Assembly (NCBI GenBank): GCA_025331125.1
Contig: JAOALB010000174.1
Coordinates: forward strand, 39,550 to 103,549
DNA length: 64,000 nucleotides
Direction of reading: 5' to 3'
DNA from: Mycogone perniciosa
Lineage: Eukaryota > Ascomycota > Sordariomycetes > Hypocreales > Hypocreaceae
The position numbers and the translations under genes were made by a program. Positions within the stretch are counted from its first letter, which is position 1; each line of letters starts with the position of its first letter. Shown here in pieces: positions 22,701-34,860 of the stretch. The notes beneath the pieces were generated by a model, which searched no databases, was not told where the DNA came from, and was given only the letters and a program-made list of their open reading frames with translations.

Positions 22701-23594
22701 GTCACTGCGCAGCCGGCACACCAACATCCACAAGACTTGCTGGGATTACAGATAAGAGTAGTGGTTCCAATCGTTTTTTTTTCTTGATTGGCCTATATAG
22801 ACGTGGCTCTTTATAGAGATACTACTATACCCTACAAGGATCAAATAACCAGCTTCCCTCCTATATCTACAGGTACCCCTACTTTTAGGTGCCTACTTAC
22901 AGTAAAAATTACTAAATCTTAACTAGCTATTAAAAAAACACTTTTAAATTCCCCCTTTACCTTTCCTAGGCCCTTTGAGTAAAATAGTAAGCGCCTTTAT
23001 CCTTTTAAACGCTTAACCTACTTGAACTATTATTGCCACTAAACTGGCAATAAACCTTTAAAATTAAAAAGAGACTACTTTAACTCTTTTAAATATTGCA
23101 AATTTATTTATAGTACCTATTATATTTAAAAAGCATTTAATTAAAGAAGTCTACTTTAAAAACGCTAAAGCTTTGAAAATTAACCTTCTTAATAAAAGCT
23201 TTAAATTTCAATTCAAAAGAATAGCTAGTTTATATAAACCCTTTAATATATATCTTTATAGTTATTTAATAAAATAATATATAAAAGAAAAACCAATTAA
23301 ATATATTTATAAAGAAATACTTTTAAATACTTTTATAGGTATTAATATTTATTTTATTATATTTAAAGGAAAATATTATAAAACTATTATTTTATAAATT
23401 ATAAAAGCCTTTTAAAAATCTTTTATTAATTTTATTACTATTTAAAATTATAAGTTAAAAGGCATTTCAACTTTTAAGGAATTAAATATTAATAATAATA
23501 ATATTTAATATTTTAAAGCTATAAAAAAATAAACTTTTATTAATTTATTTAACTTTATAAACTTTACTTTATTAAATAAAAACTTTATAATATT

Positions 23595-23943
23595 TATATA
23601 ATAATCTAGGTTATTTTTTAAAGGATAAACTAAAGTTTATAGGTTTATATTAGTAAAGAGGTTAAAAATAAATACTAAGTAGGGTAATAAAGTTATAATT
23701 CTATAAAATAGGTGGTTTTAGTAAATATAATTATTAATAACTATTTAAATAACTATATTAAATAAATAATAAACTAGTTATATATATATAAAGGAGATTT
23801 ATATATAATTACTAATATTTTAGTAAATATTATTGTAATTACTATAATAATGCAGTAATTAAGTAGTTAATTAATTAATATAACTAATATTCTTTTATAC
23901 CTTTATAACTTAATTTTTAATATAATTAAAGTATAATATAATA
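23595..23943. repeat. Left direct repeat (putative LTR)
   Basis: Left copy of the long direct repeat described for the retrotransposon relic. It starts near TATATAATAATCTAGG and ends near ATTAAAGTATAATATA, just before a CCCCCTTTTATTGG tract. Boundaries are by eye. Confidence 0.6.
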
Positions 23944-26900
23944 TCCCCCTTTTATTGGTTTTATCTTTAAAACCCATTTAATTTCTTCCCTTTTTTTATA
24001 TATAATATTATTTTTTTAAGTATTTATTATATTTAATAATCTATAGTTTACTTATATTAAATTAACGTTAAATTACTATAAACTTATAGATTTAATTAAT
24101 ATTAATGGTTTTAATATTATACTTCATTTTTATTATCTTTTTTATACCTTAAAGTATTATATAAGCAATTACCTTTTGAAATATAATGAATATATTTATA
24201 TTAGTTATTTATATAATAATATAAATATTGCGTTAAACTTTTATATATTTCTTTTAAGTTTTTTTTTAATATTATAATTAAAGCTATTTTTTACTATTAA
24301 ATATTCTTTTTAAATTATAATATTTTAATTTTATTAAAATACTAATAAAAAAACTTTTATTACTTTATTATAAAGCTTTTTATAAGGTTTAAGTGGAAAT
24401 AAATAAAGCTTTAAATTATTTAAAGTATTTTGATTATTAAAAATAATAGCTGCAGATTAAAGGTAAAGAGATAGTTAAATATAAGTTAAAGTCTTTAAAT
24501 AAGCTGGAAGATTTAAAGTAGTAGGAATTAAAAGCTTTTTTTAAAGGTTTAAGACTTTTAAAGTATTAATCTTTTTACTTTTAATACTTTATTAAACCTT
24601 TTATTAAAAGGCTTAGATTTTAATAAAATTACTATAAAGTTATTTAAAAGTATTTAAAGTATTCTCTAAGTTTTTAAAAGTTATATTTCTCCTTATAGTT
24701 TTTTTATTTTATTAAATACTAATATTTATTACTTTTTATTTTTATAGATTTAATTTCTTTAACTTTATATGTTTCTTTAATTAATAAAGCTTTTATTAAA
24801 TCTATAATTAATTTATTTTTTAACATATTTTATGAATATCTTTTAAAATAATAAAATATAAAGTTTTAAATCAATTTAAATTTTATTTAATATTATAAAT
24901 TTATAAATAACTTTTAAAATAACCTTTTTAATTAAATAGAGTTTAAGTGTTTTAAATTTTAATTTATTATTTAATTCTATTATTTTAATATTTATCATCT
25001 TTTTTGTAAAGAATAGTATAAGTAAATTATATTTATTTCTTTAAAGATTAATGTCTTTAATTTATATGTATTAATATACTTTTTTATTCTTTTTATATAA
25101 AGTAAAAGTATATTTATATTTCTTTACTTAATTACTTTATATTATTACTTTTACTTTATACTTTATTAATATTTAAGCCTTTTTTTAATACTTTATATAT
25201 ATATATATATATATTATAGAGTTATAGTTAATATATATATAACTAAATTCAATTAGCTATAGAATATTACTATAAGAGGATATTTGTGTAATTTATAGCT
25301 TTGTTAGGTCATTATTTTTATTAAAGTTAATATAACTTTTTAAATAAGCTTCAATAGCTTAATTAATATATTTTATTGAATTATTTATTTACAAGTAATA
25401 TATAATACTAAGCTTATAATTTATATTTCATTAAGTTATAAATGTTTATTTAAATTTAAATATGAATGTTGATTCTTAATAAAAAATAATCTTTACTAGA
25501 ATTATATAATTAACTATAATAAATTGTAAAAATATATAAACCAATATTTCCCTATTAATAACTCTTTTATATAAAAAGAAATAAAAGTATTTAATAAATT
25601 AATTTATATTTATTAAAATATTATTATATTTAATTTTCATTTTTAATTTAATAAATAATAATTATTTAATAATAAAGTTTAATAAAATAAACTTCTATAA
25701 TTATTTAAATATTAATAAAGGTTATAGTTTATTATATAGCTTATATTTTAATGTTTTAATTATTTCATAAATTCTTTAATAAAACGTAATATTTTATATT
25801 ACTCTTTTAAGCCTTTAAAATTTAAAATAGTTTTAAATATATTTATATATTTTATAAATACCTTCATATTTATATATTAAGTATTAATAGACGTTTATTA
25901 TTATATTTTCTCAAAGTTTATTTAAAATTTAAGTCTTTTTATTTTATTATTAAATTCTTTTATTATTAATCTTTATTTTTTTAAAAAGTTTATTATTGTT
26001 TAAAATAATATAATAGTTTTTAATATATTAAAGTATAGTATTATTATGAAATACTTGATATATAGCTCAAAATACCATTCATTAATAATATCTGATTCAG
26101 GTTTATTTTAAAATTTACTTAGTATATTTAGTTTGTCTTCAATTATAGTTTATTTATTTATTTCTTTTGAAATTGCTTTTTATAAATTAGAATATTATTA
26201 GATTTTAATAAATATTTTATATAATAGATTTACTAATTGAAAAGTTATTAAACTATCGCGAAATATATAATATTTTCAAAGTTAATATATACTTTAATTT
26301 TATATACTTTTTTTCATGAATAATATTATTATTTTTTAAATATAAAAATAATAATAAAGAAGTCTTTATTATATATTAAATAATTTCATATTATATTATA
26401 TAATACTTTAAAATAAAAGGCAATAAAACACAGTTTACTATTCTTATCCCTTAAATTAAACTAAACTTTTATAATAAAATAAAACTATTTATTTTAACTT
26501 TTATTTCTTTTAATAAATTAAATATAATAAATATAGGTTTTTTTTAAATAAACTATTTAAATTTATTATATATATTTTATATATTTAATATTTATAAAAA
26601 CTTTTACTTTTTGTTAATAAACTCATAAAAAGTTTATATAATACTTTTTACCTTTTAATATATTAGTAAGAATAGTAACTAATTTTTAAAAAGCTATAAA
26701 TTTCCAAACTATTATAAATATAAGCTAGTATTCTATTATTTATACTTTTAATAAATTTATAGAGATCTTTTTAAAAGTAATAATATACTTTAAAAAAGTA
26801 TTTCTTTAAATATAAAATTTATATTTCTTTATTTCTATATATAATTTAAAACTTTATCATCTTTATAGTACTTTATAAATATATATTCTATATTTTCACA

Positions 26901-29776
26901 GGTATTTAAAGAAATTAAAATATTATTTAAGTAAATAATTATAAAAATATTAAAATATTTCTTTAAGATATTTTATAATTACTTTTATAATACTATTATT
27001 TTAAAGCTTTTTATTATATTAATAAAGCTAATCTTTTTTTTAATTTATCTTAAAGTTATAATATTTTCATTAAAATAATTCACAATAATATTATACTTAT
27101 TAATATTTACTATATTATAAAAAACTACTTTTTTATATTTAATAATTTTAAGTTTAAAATAATTAGACTGTTACTTAATTTATTTATTATTATATATGAA
27201 GGCTCCTTTTTTCTATTTAATAAAGTTAATATAATTCAACTTTCTTCTTTTAAGCTAATTATAAGCAATTTATAGTTTTAAATGCAATAAACTTACCTAT
27301 TACTTTACTATTTATTAATATATATAATTAATATCCTTAAACTATTATCTTTTATTTAAAATATAGAAAATCTTTATTATCACTTCTATTATTAAATATT
27401 TTAAAGAATATAATGTATTAATTATTTCTTTATAGTCTTTTTATAAATAATATATTCATCTTTTTAATAGTATATATACTTTAATAATAAATACAAAGTA
27501 TTATTAATTAATTATTTATACTAATCCCTTAACTTATTTTATTTATATATAATATACTTTAAGTTATTATAGTTTAAGTAATATTATTAATTATATTTAA
27601 ATCTTTTATTATAGTAAAAGTACTACTCTAACTTCTTTTAATAGTTAATATAATATTTTTTAAACTTGAACTTTTTTAAATCTTTATAATTAATAATATT
27701 CCTTCAAGGTTTTAATATTTAGTTTAATAATAATAATTTCAAGGTTTTAATAATATATAATTATAATCTATTTTTAAAAGGCAGTATAGTTTTATATGTA
27801 TTTTATAGAGTAAAATAGGATTGTAATTAGAAATATATTATATTTTACTTTTAATTAAAAATATATTACATTTCTTTTCTTTTGTTGAAAAATATATTAT
27901 ATATTTACATAGAATATAAATAACCTAGGATATAGTATAATATCTTTTATAAATAAAGTTATTTATCATGTAGTCTCTTTATTTATAAAGATATATTAAT
28001 CTTCCATATATAGTTAAAGCAGTTTAAATAACTTTAATAGTTATATTATTATTAGCTTTATTTTATATATAAAGCTATTTATATAAATATAAGTTTGTTT
28101 TATTTTATTATATATTTATAGTAATTGTTTTTAATTAAACTTAAGTAATATTTATTTAATTTACCTTTAAAGTTACTATTTATAAATAATATATTCTTTA
28201 ATTTCAAAAGTATAGCATTATATAGTAATAATTTATGTTATAAAACGTTATTTTTATTTTTATAATTAAAGCTATTACTATTAATTTAATTTTTATTATT
28301 TATAGTAATCTAATTAAAATATTAATAATTAATTATAGTAATTATTTATTTATTTAAAATTCTATTAGTTTTATTTAACTTTATATAATTAAAGTTTAAG
28401 TTTTATTTTAGTAAACTATTTAACTATAATAAATATTTATTTACTTTATTTTCTTTAAAAATACCTTTAAAAGTTACAAGTTTTAGTTTTAATTAATATC
28501 CCTTTTAATGTATTATATATAGCTTTTTAAGTTGTTTTAAATATTATTTACGTTTATTTTTATTAAATCTATAAATAAAATAGTTATTATTACTATAAAT
28601 AAGGTAGTTAAATAATATATAATTAATAGCTATTAAAACTCTATTAACTTTTTATGTACATTTTAATATAAGCTTTTAAGGTTTATTAACTTTTAGCTGT
28701 TATAAAGCTTTATAGTCCTTTAAAATATATTTTAATTTATTATAATTATAATAAATAACTTTTACTTTTCCTTATATATTTTCAATATTTATAAATTTAC
28801 TTAAATTATTATTATCTTTTTTTTACATTTAAATAAAGTTTATAATATAAATTATTTATATTTATATATTTTTTAATAAATCTAATAGTACTTTTATTTT
28901 AAAAAAGTTTATAAGCTTTTTTTCAATTTTCAAGTTAAATTTATTCTAAAACTATTTAATAAAAGTAAAGTTTATTTTTTAACTTTAAAAGTCTAAATTC
29001 TAAACTATATAATATAATTAAAGTATTTTCTTTTTTAAATTGAATTTAAAGATTTATTCTTTATAATATATTATTTATTAATATTATTAAAAATATTGTT
29101 TATTTTTCTATAAATTAAGTATAGCTAATAAATATAAATTATATTTATATATTAACTTTACTTTTATTATTATAAAAATCCCTTTAAATATTTAAATTTT
29201 TTTTGAAGTATTCCTTTTAAGTTATTTAACAGTTAAAAAGATTTATTAATCTTTATATTAAGGTTAATTAATAGGTAAATAAAATAATTTTATAATTAAA
29301 TAGAAAATAGTTAAAGTACTATAATACTTTTATTAAAATACTTAAAGGGTTATATTTTAGGTAACTCCTTTAAGTCCTTTAAAGGTTAATTTACTTTATA
29401 GTTTAGTATAAAGTTTAGGTTAAATATAAGGACCGCTTAATTCTATAAATTTGTAATAGCTATTTACTATTAATAAATTATTTAATTAAACCTAGCATTT
29501 TTAATAACTAAATATCAATAATATTACTTTTATATTATATAATTAACTTCTATATATTCAAAGGCTTTTCTAATATGAATATAAAGTTATATTGTTTTAT
29601 TAACTTTACTTTTCTTTTTACTTTTACTTATATTATTATTTTTATTATTATTTTATTTTTAGCGAAAAAGTAAAGTAAAAGGTAAAGTATGAAATTTATT
29701 AAAAAGTAATATTACAGTAAATATATTTATAATATCACTTAAAGTTTTCAGTAGCCTTTAAAATAAACGGTATTAA

Positions 29777-30194
29777 TATATAATAATTTAGGTTACCTTT
29801 TAAAGGATAAATTAAAGTTTATAGGTGTATATTAATAGAAAGGTTAAAGATAAATATTAAATAAAGTAATATAGTTATAACTTTATTAAATATACAGTTT
29901 TAATAAATACAATTATTAATAACGATTTAAATAAGTATATTCAATAAATCATCATCCAATTAAATATATAACAAAGAAATCTATATACAATTACTAATAT
30001 TTTAGTAAACATTATTGCAATTACTGTAATAGTATAGTAATTAAGTAGATAATTATATATTTTGGTAACGTAAACGTTAAAGTAATTACTTTTAATATAG
30101 TAGCTACTTTTCAATAATAAATTAAAATAACCAATATTCTCCTATACCCTTATAACCTAGTCTTTAATATAGTTAGGTTATAATACTTTAATAT
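29777..30194. repeat. Right direct repeat (putative LTR)
   Basis: Right copy of the long direct repeat. It starts near ATATAATAATTTAGG and ends in the TTAATATAGTTAGG region, followed by ATAATACTTTAATATA. It is slightly less eroded than the left copy, keeping more C and G. Boundaries are by eye. Confidence 0.6.
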
Positions 30195-30405
30195 AAAAGT
30201 AATTAAATAAAGCATTTATTTAATAAAACCCCTTTTTAATTTAAGATTTAATAATATTAAATATAATCAAAGTAAATTTGTTAATAAATTAATAAATATA
30301 AAAAGATAAGAAAGAATATAATTAATATTAATATTAATAATAAAATTTTCTTTTAAATCCTTTTAAATAATAAGTAAAGGAAGGCTTTACTTATTAACAT
30401 TAAAA

Positions 30406-30553
30406 GTAAAATTATATAAATATATAATGTAAATTATATAAATATATAATGTAAATTATATAAATATATAATGTAAATTATATAAATATATAATGTAAAT
30501 TATATATATATATAATGTAAATTATATAAATATATAATGTAAACTATATAAAT
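30406..30553. repeat. 22-bp tandem repeat, about 6.5 copies
   Basis: The unit GTAAATTATATAAATATATA plus AT repeats head to tail with few changes (one copy has TATATATATA instead of TATAAATATA, and the last has AAACTATATA). It lies just beyond the right direct repeat, inside the AT-rich block. Confidence 0.85.
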
Positions 30554-31147
30554 ATTATTTGTATATAAAGGGTATATATTAACTTTATACTATGAATTAA
30601 AAATTACAATATTTCAATAAAGTTATGTTTTTAAATTAATATTTAAGAAAAATAATTAAAAAAATTAAAACATTTAAAAACATTAAGGAAATTAAAAGGT
30701 TAATACATTTTTAAAATATAAGATATCCTTTATTATTATATTAATATTAAAAACATCTACTTTATAGATTTCACAATTATTATTAAAGTTTATTTAAATA
30801 TTAATATAAATATAGCTTAAATAATCCTTGAAAGGATAATGTAAAATATAAATGCTTATACCTATATTTAGTCTTTAAAAGCTATAAATATAATATAAAA
30901 CTTATACATAAAAAGTACCTTTACTTTAACCTTTTATAATTAAAATAAAAGGCTTATTATGAATAATAATAAAAGTAAATTAATCGCTTTTATTTTAATA
31001 AAAAGCTTTCTTATATTTTAGCTTATAAGCTTTATAAACCTTTATTTAAACTAAACGTTTACTTTATAATAATTTATATTAAAAGTTTTATTAAAATCTA
31101 TTATATATACTTTATTAAATATTTTATTTTTATTAAAATTAGGTATT

Positions 31148-31536
31148 TTGTCGGGGGTAACTAATATACCCAATGCATTTACAGTCCTTTTTACTAGCCT
31201 ACCCGAGTAAAGCTAGTTACTTATTTAAGCAACTACTAGATTAGGGAGGCATAAGACTATAAAGATAAACAGATAGACTTAGTTTAATAACAACCAACCC
31301 GCGTTCTCCTTTAATACACTATCCCTACCTGTGTTTTTACAGCCGTTAAGGCGTAAAGAGGTAACCATTGGTTGCTTTCGACTGCAGACATTATGATTAA
31401 ATGATTCGCAGTATCTTTTAGTCCTTATATTACTTAATTACAGCTTCGTGGTTCTATTAAGAGCGCGGTTCCCGCGCTCTATTCCGGTTGTTGGTGTGTG
31501 TGTGTGTGTTTGGAGCGCCGATTCCCCCTCGACAAA
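31148..31536. mobile_element. Solo-LTR-like insertion in the isochore
   Basis: A 389-bp island of near-normal GC content interrupts the AT-rich DNA. Its ends are inverted-repeat-like, with TTGTCGGGGG on the left and CCCCCTCGACAA on the right, fitting the TG...CA ends of LTRs. It is flanked by GTATT at 31143-31147 and 31537-31541, a candidate 5-bp target duplication. It contains a (TG)n run near 31493-31510 and a GAGCGCGGTTCCCGCGCTC palindrome near 31460. No coding sequence is present. The less eroded state implies insertion after the surrounding RIP. Confidence 0.65.
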
Positions 31537-34085
31537 GTATTAAGATTATTAATAATAATATTAATATAAATATCAAAAGGATTATATATGTTAATAATAA
31601 ACAATTAAAAATATAGTCTTTAAGTTTTGTAAAAAAACATAAAATAAAAGTTATAATATTATAAGATTATACTGTTATTTATAAAAAAAGATAGTTTTAA
31701 TATTATTTTAATATAAAAAGTATAAATAAAATAAAATAATATTTCTTATTAAATTAAATAAGAAATAATTTAAAGTATAGGATATTTTATCTATTCAAAG
31801 ACTTAATATAAAACCTTTATTAAAGGTTTATATATATTATATTTTTTTAGTTAATTTTTATATATATTAAATCTTTATTTAATTTATTAATAGCTTAGCT
31901 TTTATTAATTAATCCTTAAAGTTATAATATATATTAAATATAAATCTATAATTATATTACTATTAATATTTACTATAAAGTAATAAACACTATTATAATA
32001 GATATTGAAAAAAAGCTATTAAAACAGCTATAGTGCTTTATAATAAAACTATAATTATAAAGAAATATAAAAGGCTTTAATAATAGCTATTAATATAATT
32101 CAAGAAAACAAAGCTATTAAAAGGTTTTTATAAGTAATAATTTTATAAAACAAATTAATTTATTTAAGTTTAATTATTAATATAATAAAATTAAATAAAG
32201 TTATATTTAAAATAATTAAATAAAAAAAGCTATTGCTTATTTTCAATTATTACTTTGTATCAATAGTAGTTATTAAATTATAAACTTAATAAATAAACCT
32301 ACTTTATTATAGAAAGTGATTTTTAAATATAAAAAGGTATTTTAAGGGATTAATAACCTTTAAAACCATTTAATTTACCTTTTTAAATATATTTTTTAAA
32401 ATAAAGAATGAAATTAAAAAAAGTAATAAAAGCTATTATTAAAGTAAAAGATAACATTTTTAAGGGAAATAGAATTTTAATAAAGCTTATTAAAATATTT
32501 TAGTTAATAATTTATAATTTAATATATGAACTATTATAGTATTAACTATAATACAATATTAACGCCCTATTATATAAGCTTAAGTTATATAACTATGCCT
32601 TAATATATTCTTAACTATAGCTTTCTATAAAGCTTTAAGGCTTCCTTACACTCTATAATATAATGATAATATTTACGTTAACCTGCCTTTCTATACTATA
32701 ATATAAGCTTTTTAAAGGATATTTAAAAATAAAGTATTATTTAGCTTTTTTGTAAAATATTAACATAGTTTTTATATCTAAATTTAATAAATTAAATAAC
32801 TTTATATATAAAGGTTAATAGTTAATTTTACTTTTATTATATATAAATAAAGGCTATTAAAGGCTATTAATATAAAAGATTATAAAGATTATATTTAAAT
32901 ATAAAATATCTTTAAAGTAATACTTTAAAGTACTATAAGAAAAGTATTATAAACTTTTTTATTTACTGTATATATAGTATAAAACCAATATTCTTTAAAA
33001 GAAAAACAATATTAATTTTTACTTTAAATATTTTAAAGGCTTTTAATATTATAATAGAAAATTATATAATCTTTTAATTTAAAAGATAGAAAATAATTAA
33101 TTTAAGTTATTAAATAAATAAAGTCTTTTTTAAATAGCTATATACTTTTAATTTAAAACAGAAATAATATTACTTTTCTTTATACTAAGCTTAAATATAA
33201 AACCTTTTAAAAGTCCCCCTTTTTATTAATTTTATTTATATAATATATTATATTACTTTTGATAATAAAGGAGATTAATAATATATATTTTAAGCATATA
33301 AATAATATTACTTTTTTAGCTATAGCCTATAAAATCATAATATTATAAGTTAAATTAAATTAAATTATTTAATAAAGTTAAGAAAATATTTCTTCTTTTA
33401 ATTTCGGTAACACTAAACTCCTTTACTTTTATAAAAAATATAAATTTAATTGTTAATATTTTATTATATTAAAATAAAAATAAATTAAGGTTAAAAAATA
33501 TATAAAATAGCTTAATATTATGTTTAACTTTAAACTATTATTTGGAAAATATAAAAGTATAGTAGTTTAATTTAAATAAAATAATATAAAAATAATTGAA
33601 ATAAAATAATAAATATAAATATTAATAACTTTATAATAAACTTAAATAAAGCCTTTAAAATTATAGTTTATATTATCCTTTTAATTTAAAATATTACTTT
33701 TATTTTCTTACTTTATAAAAAGTTTAATATTTTATTTATATCTATTTTATTCATTCAAATAAAGCTAAAAAGAATACCTTTATAAATTATTTATTTTTTA
33801 AATATCAAACTATAAAATATATAAAGTAATAAATTAGTAAATAAATTAATAAATAAAAATAACCTGTAACCTTTTTTTTAAAATTAAAGTATTTTAATAT
33901 ATACTAAATATTAAATAAAAGTAAAAAAAATAACCGTTTAAAAATAATAAAAAGTAAATACTTTAAAAAGCTATTAACTATAAAGCCTAAAAGTATTTAT
34001 AAATTCTTTAAAACTAAAACTCTTTAAATTTATCTTATATAAACTATTAGCAGAAAACCTTAATTATAAAGACTTTTAAAGCTTA

Positions 34086-34480
34086 TTATAACCCGACCCT
34101 CTTATGGCTGCATAAAGGGTCTAAGGCGGTATATACCCCGGAAAAACAATAGAATGACCGACCAACCAGGGAGGATTACTCGGATTACTGCAAACTACAG
34201 ATTACTTGGATCACAGAACATAAGCCAGGGCAATCCAATACAACTATAATCCATACAGAATCTAAGTATATTCATTATATATCTCATTTATATATAAGAC
34301 TAGATAAGTTATTATTGTTAGTATAGTTACTTAAATAGTCGTTAATATAATCATTCACCTAAACCACTAGTTCTATAGAATAGTGATTATATTACCCTGC
34401 TCAGTATTTATCCCTGACCTCTGTCAATATAGACCCATAAACTTCGGTTTAACTATTAAGAAGTAACCCGGATTGTTATA
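34086..34480. repeat. Second GC-richer island, possible LTR remnant
   Basis: About 385 bp of mixed composition lie inside AT-rich DNA, flanked on both sides by TTATA (34086-34090 and 34476-34480). The left edge reads ACCCGACCCTC and the right edge AACCCGGATTG. No ORF is present. Element type is unresolved because no TG/CA ends are evident. It is similar in size to the island at 31148-31536 but has no obvious sequence match to it. Confidence 0.4.
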
Positions 34481-34860
34481 AAGCTACTATAATTATTTTA
34501 ACTATAATATATAATTTTCTTATAAATATAGTTTTTTTTAAAGAGTTAAAGCACTTTATTAAATATTATATAATAAAAAAGCTTTCGCTTTAAAATATTA
34601 AATGGTAAAAGACTAATTATATACCTATTAAAACCTAAAAGAAGTAAAGCTTTTTAAAAGCTAGTAAAAGAGGTAAACTGATATAGCCTCCCTTTATAAA
34701 ATATAAATTAAAAATATACTAAAACTTTCTTTTATTTAGCGAAATATAGTAAACAGGGTCTAAACTCTTAACTTTTACTAACCTATTACTTAAATAAAGC
34801 TATTATACTTAAATATAAAGTAGCTGTAAATTGTAATAAAAAAAAGGATTAAATGACTAT

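Larger units (their letters stand above)
23595..30194. mobile_element. RIP-destroyed LTR retrotransposon
   Basis: A segment at about 23595-23943 recurs in the same orientation at about 29777-30194. Shared blocks include TTTAAAGGATAAA followed by TAAAGTTTATAGG, then ATTACTAATATTTTAGTAAA and CAGTAATTAAGTAG-like words. Two direct repeats of about 350-420 bp separated by about 5.8 kb is the geometry of an LTR element of about 6.6 kb. The interior has lost all ORFs. Differences between the copies are mainly C/T or G/A, as expected for RIP. Ends are approximate, and orientation and superfamily are unknown. Confidence 0.65.
22830..34860. other. AT-rich, gene-free isochore (RIP-like)
   Basis: About 12 kb are almost entirely A and T, with no ORF above 60 codons and dense TTTAAA/TATAAT/TAAAG words. 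Both flanks have normal composition and genes. Such blocks in filamentous ascomycetes are typically repeats mutated by C-to-T (mostly CpA to TpA) RIP. It is interrupted by two GC-richer islands (31148-31536 and about 34086-34480) and contains a recognisable long direct repeat. It is not mitochondrial-like: no rRNA, tRNA or respiratory genes were recognised. Confidence 0.85.

Noticed and set aside
30406..30553. CRISPR-like array
   Set aside because: Repeats are contiguous with no spacers, and the organism is a fungus; it is a simple tandem repeat.
22830..34860. Mitochondrial or plasmid DNA captured in the assembly
   Set aside because: No mitochondrial gene, rRNA or tRNA is recognisable, the block contains direct repeats and islands, and its flanks run smoothly into nuclear sequence.
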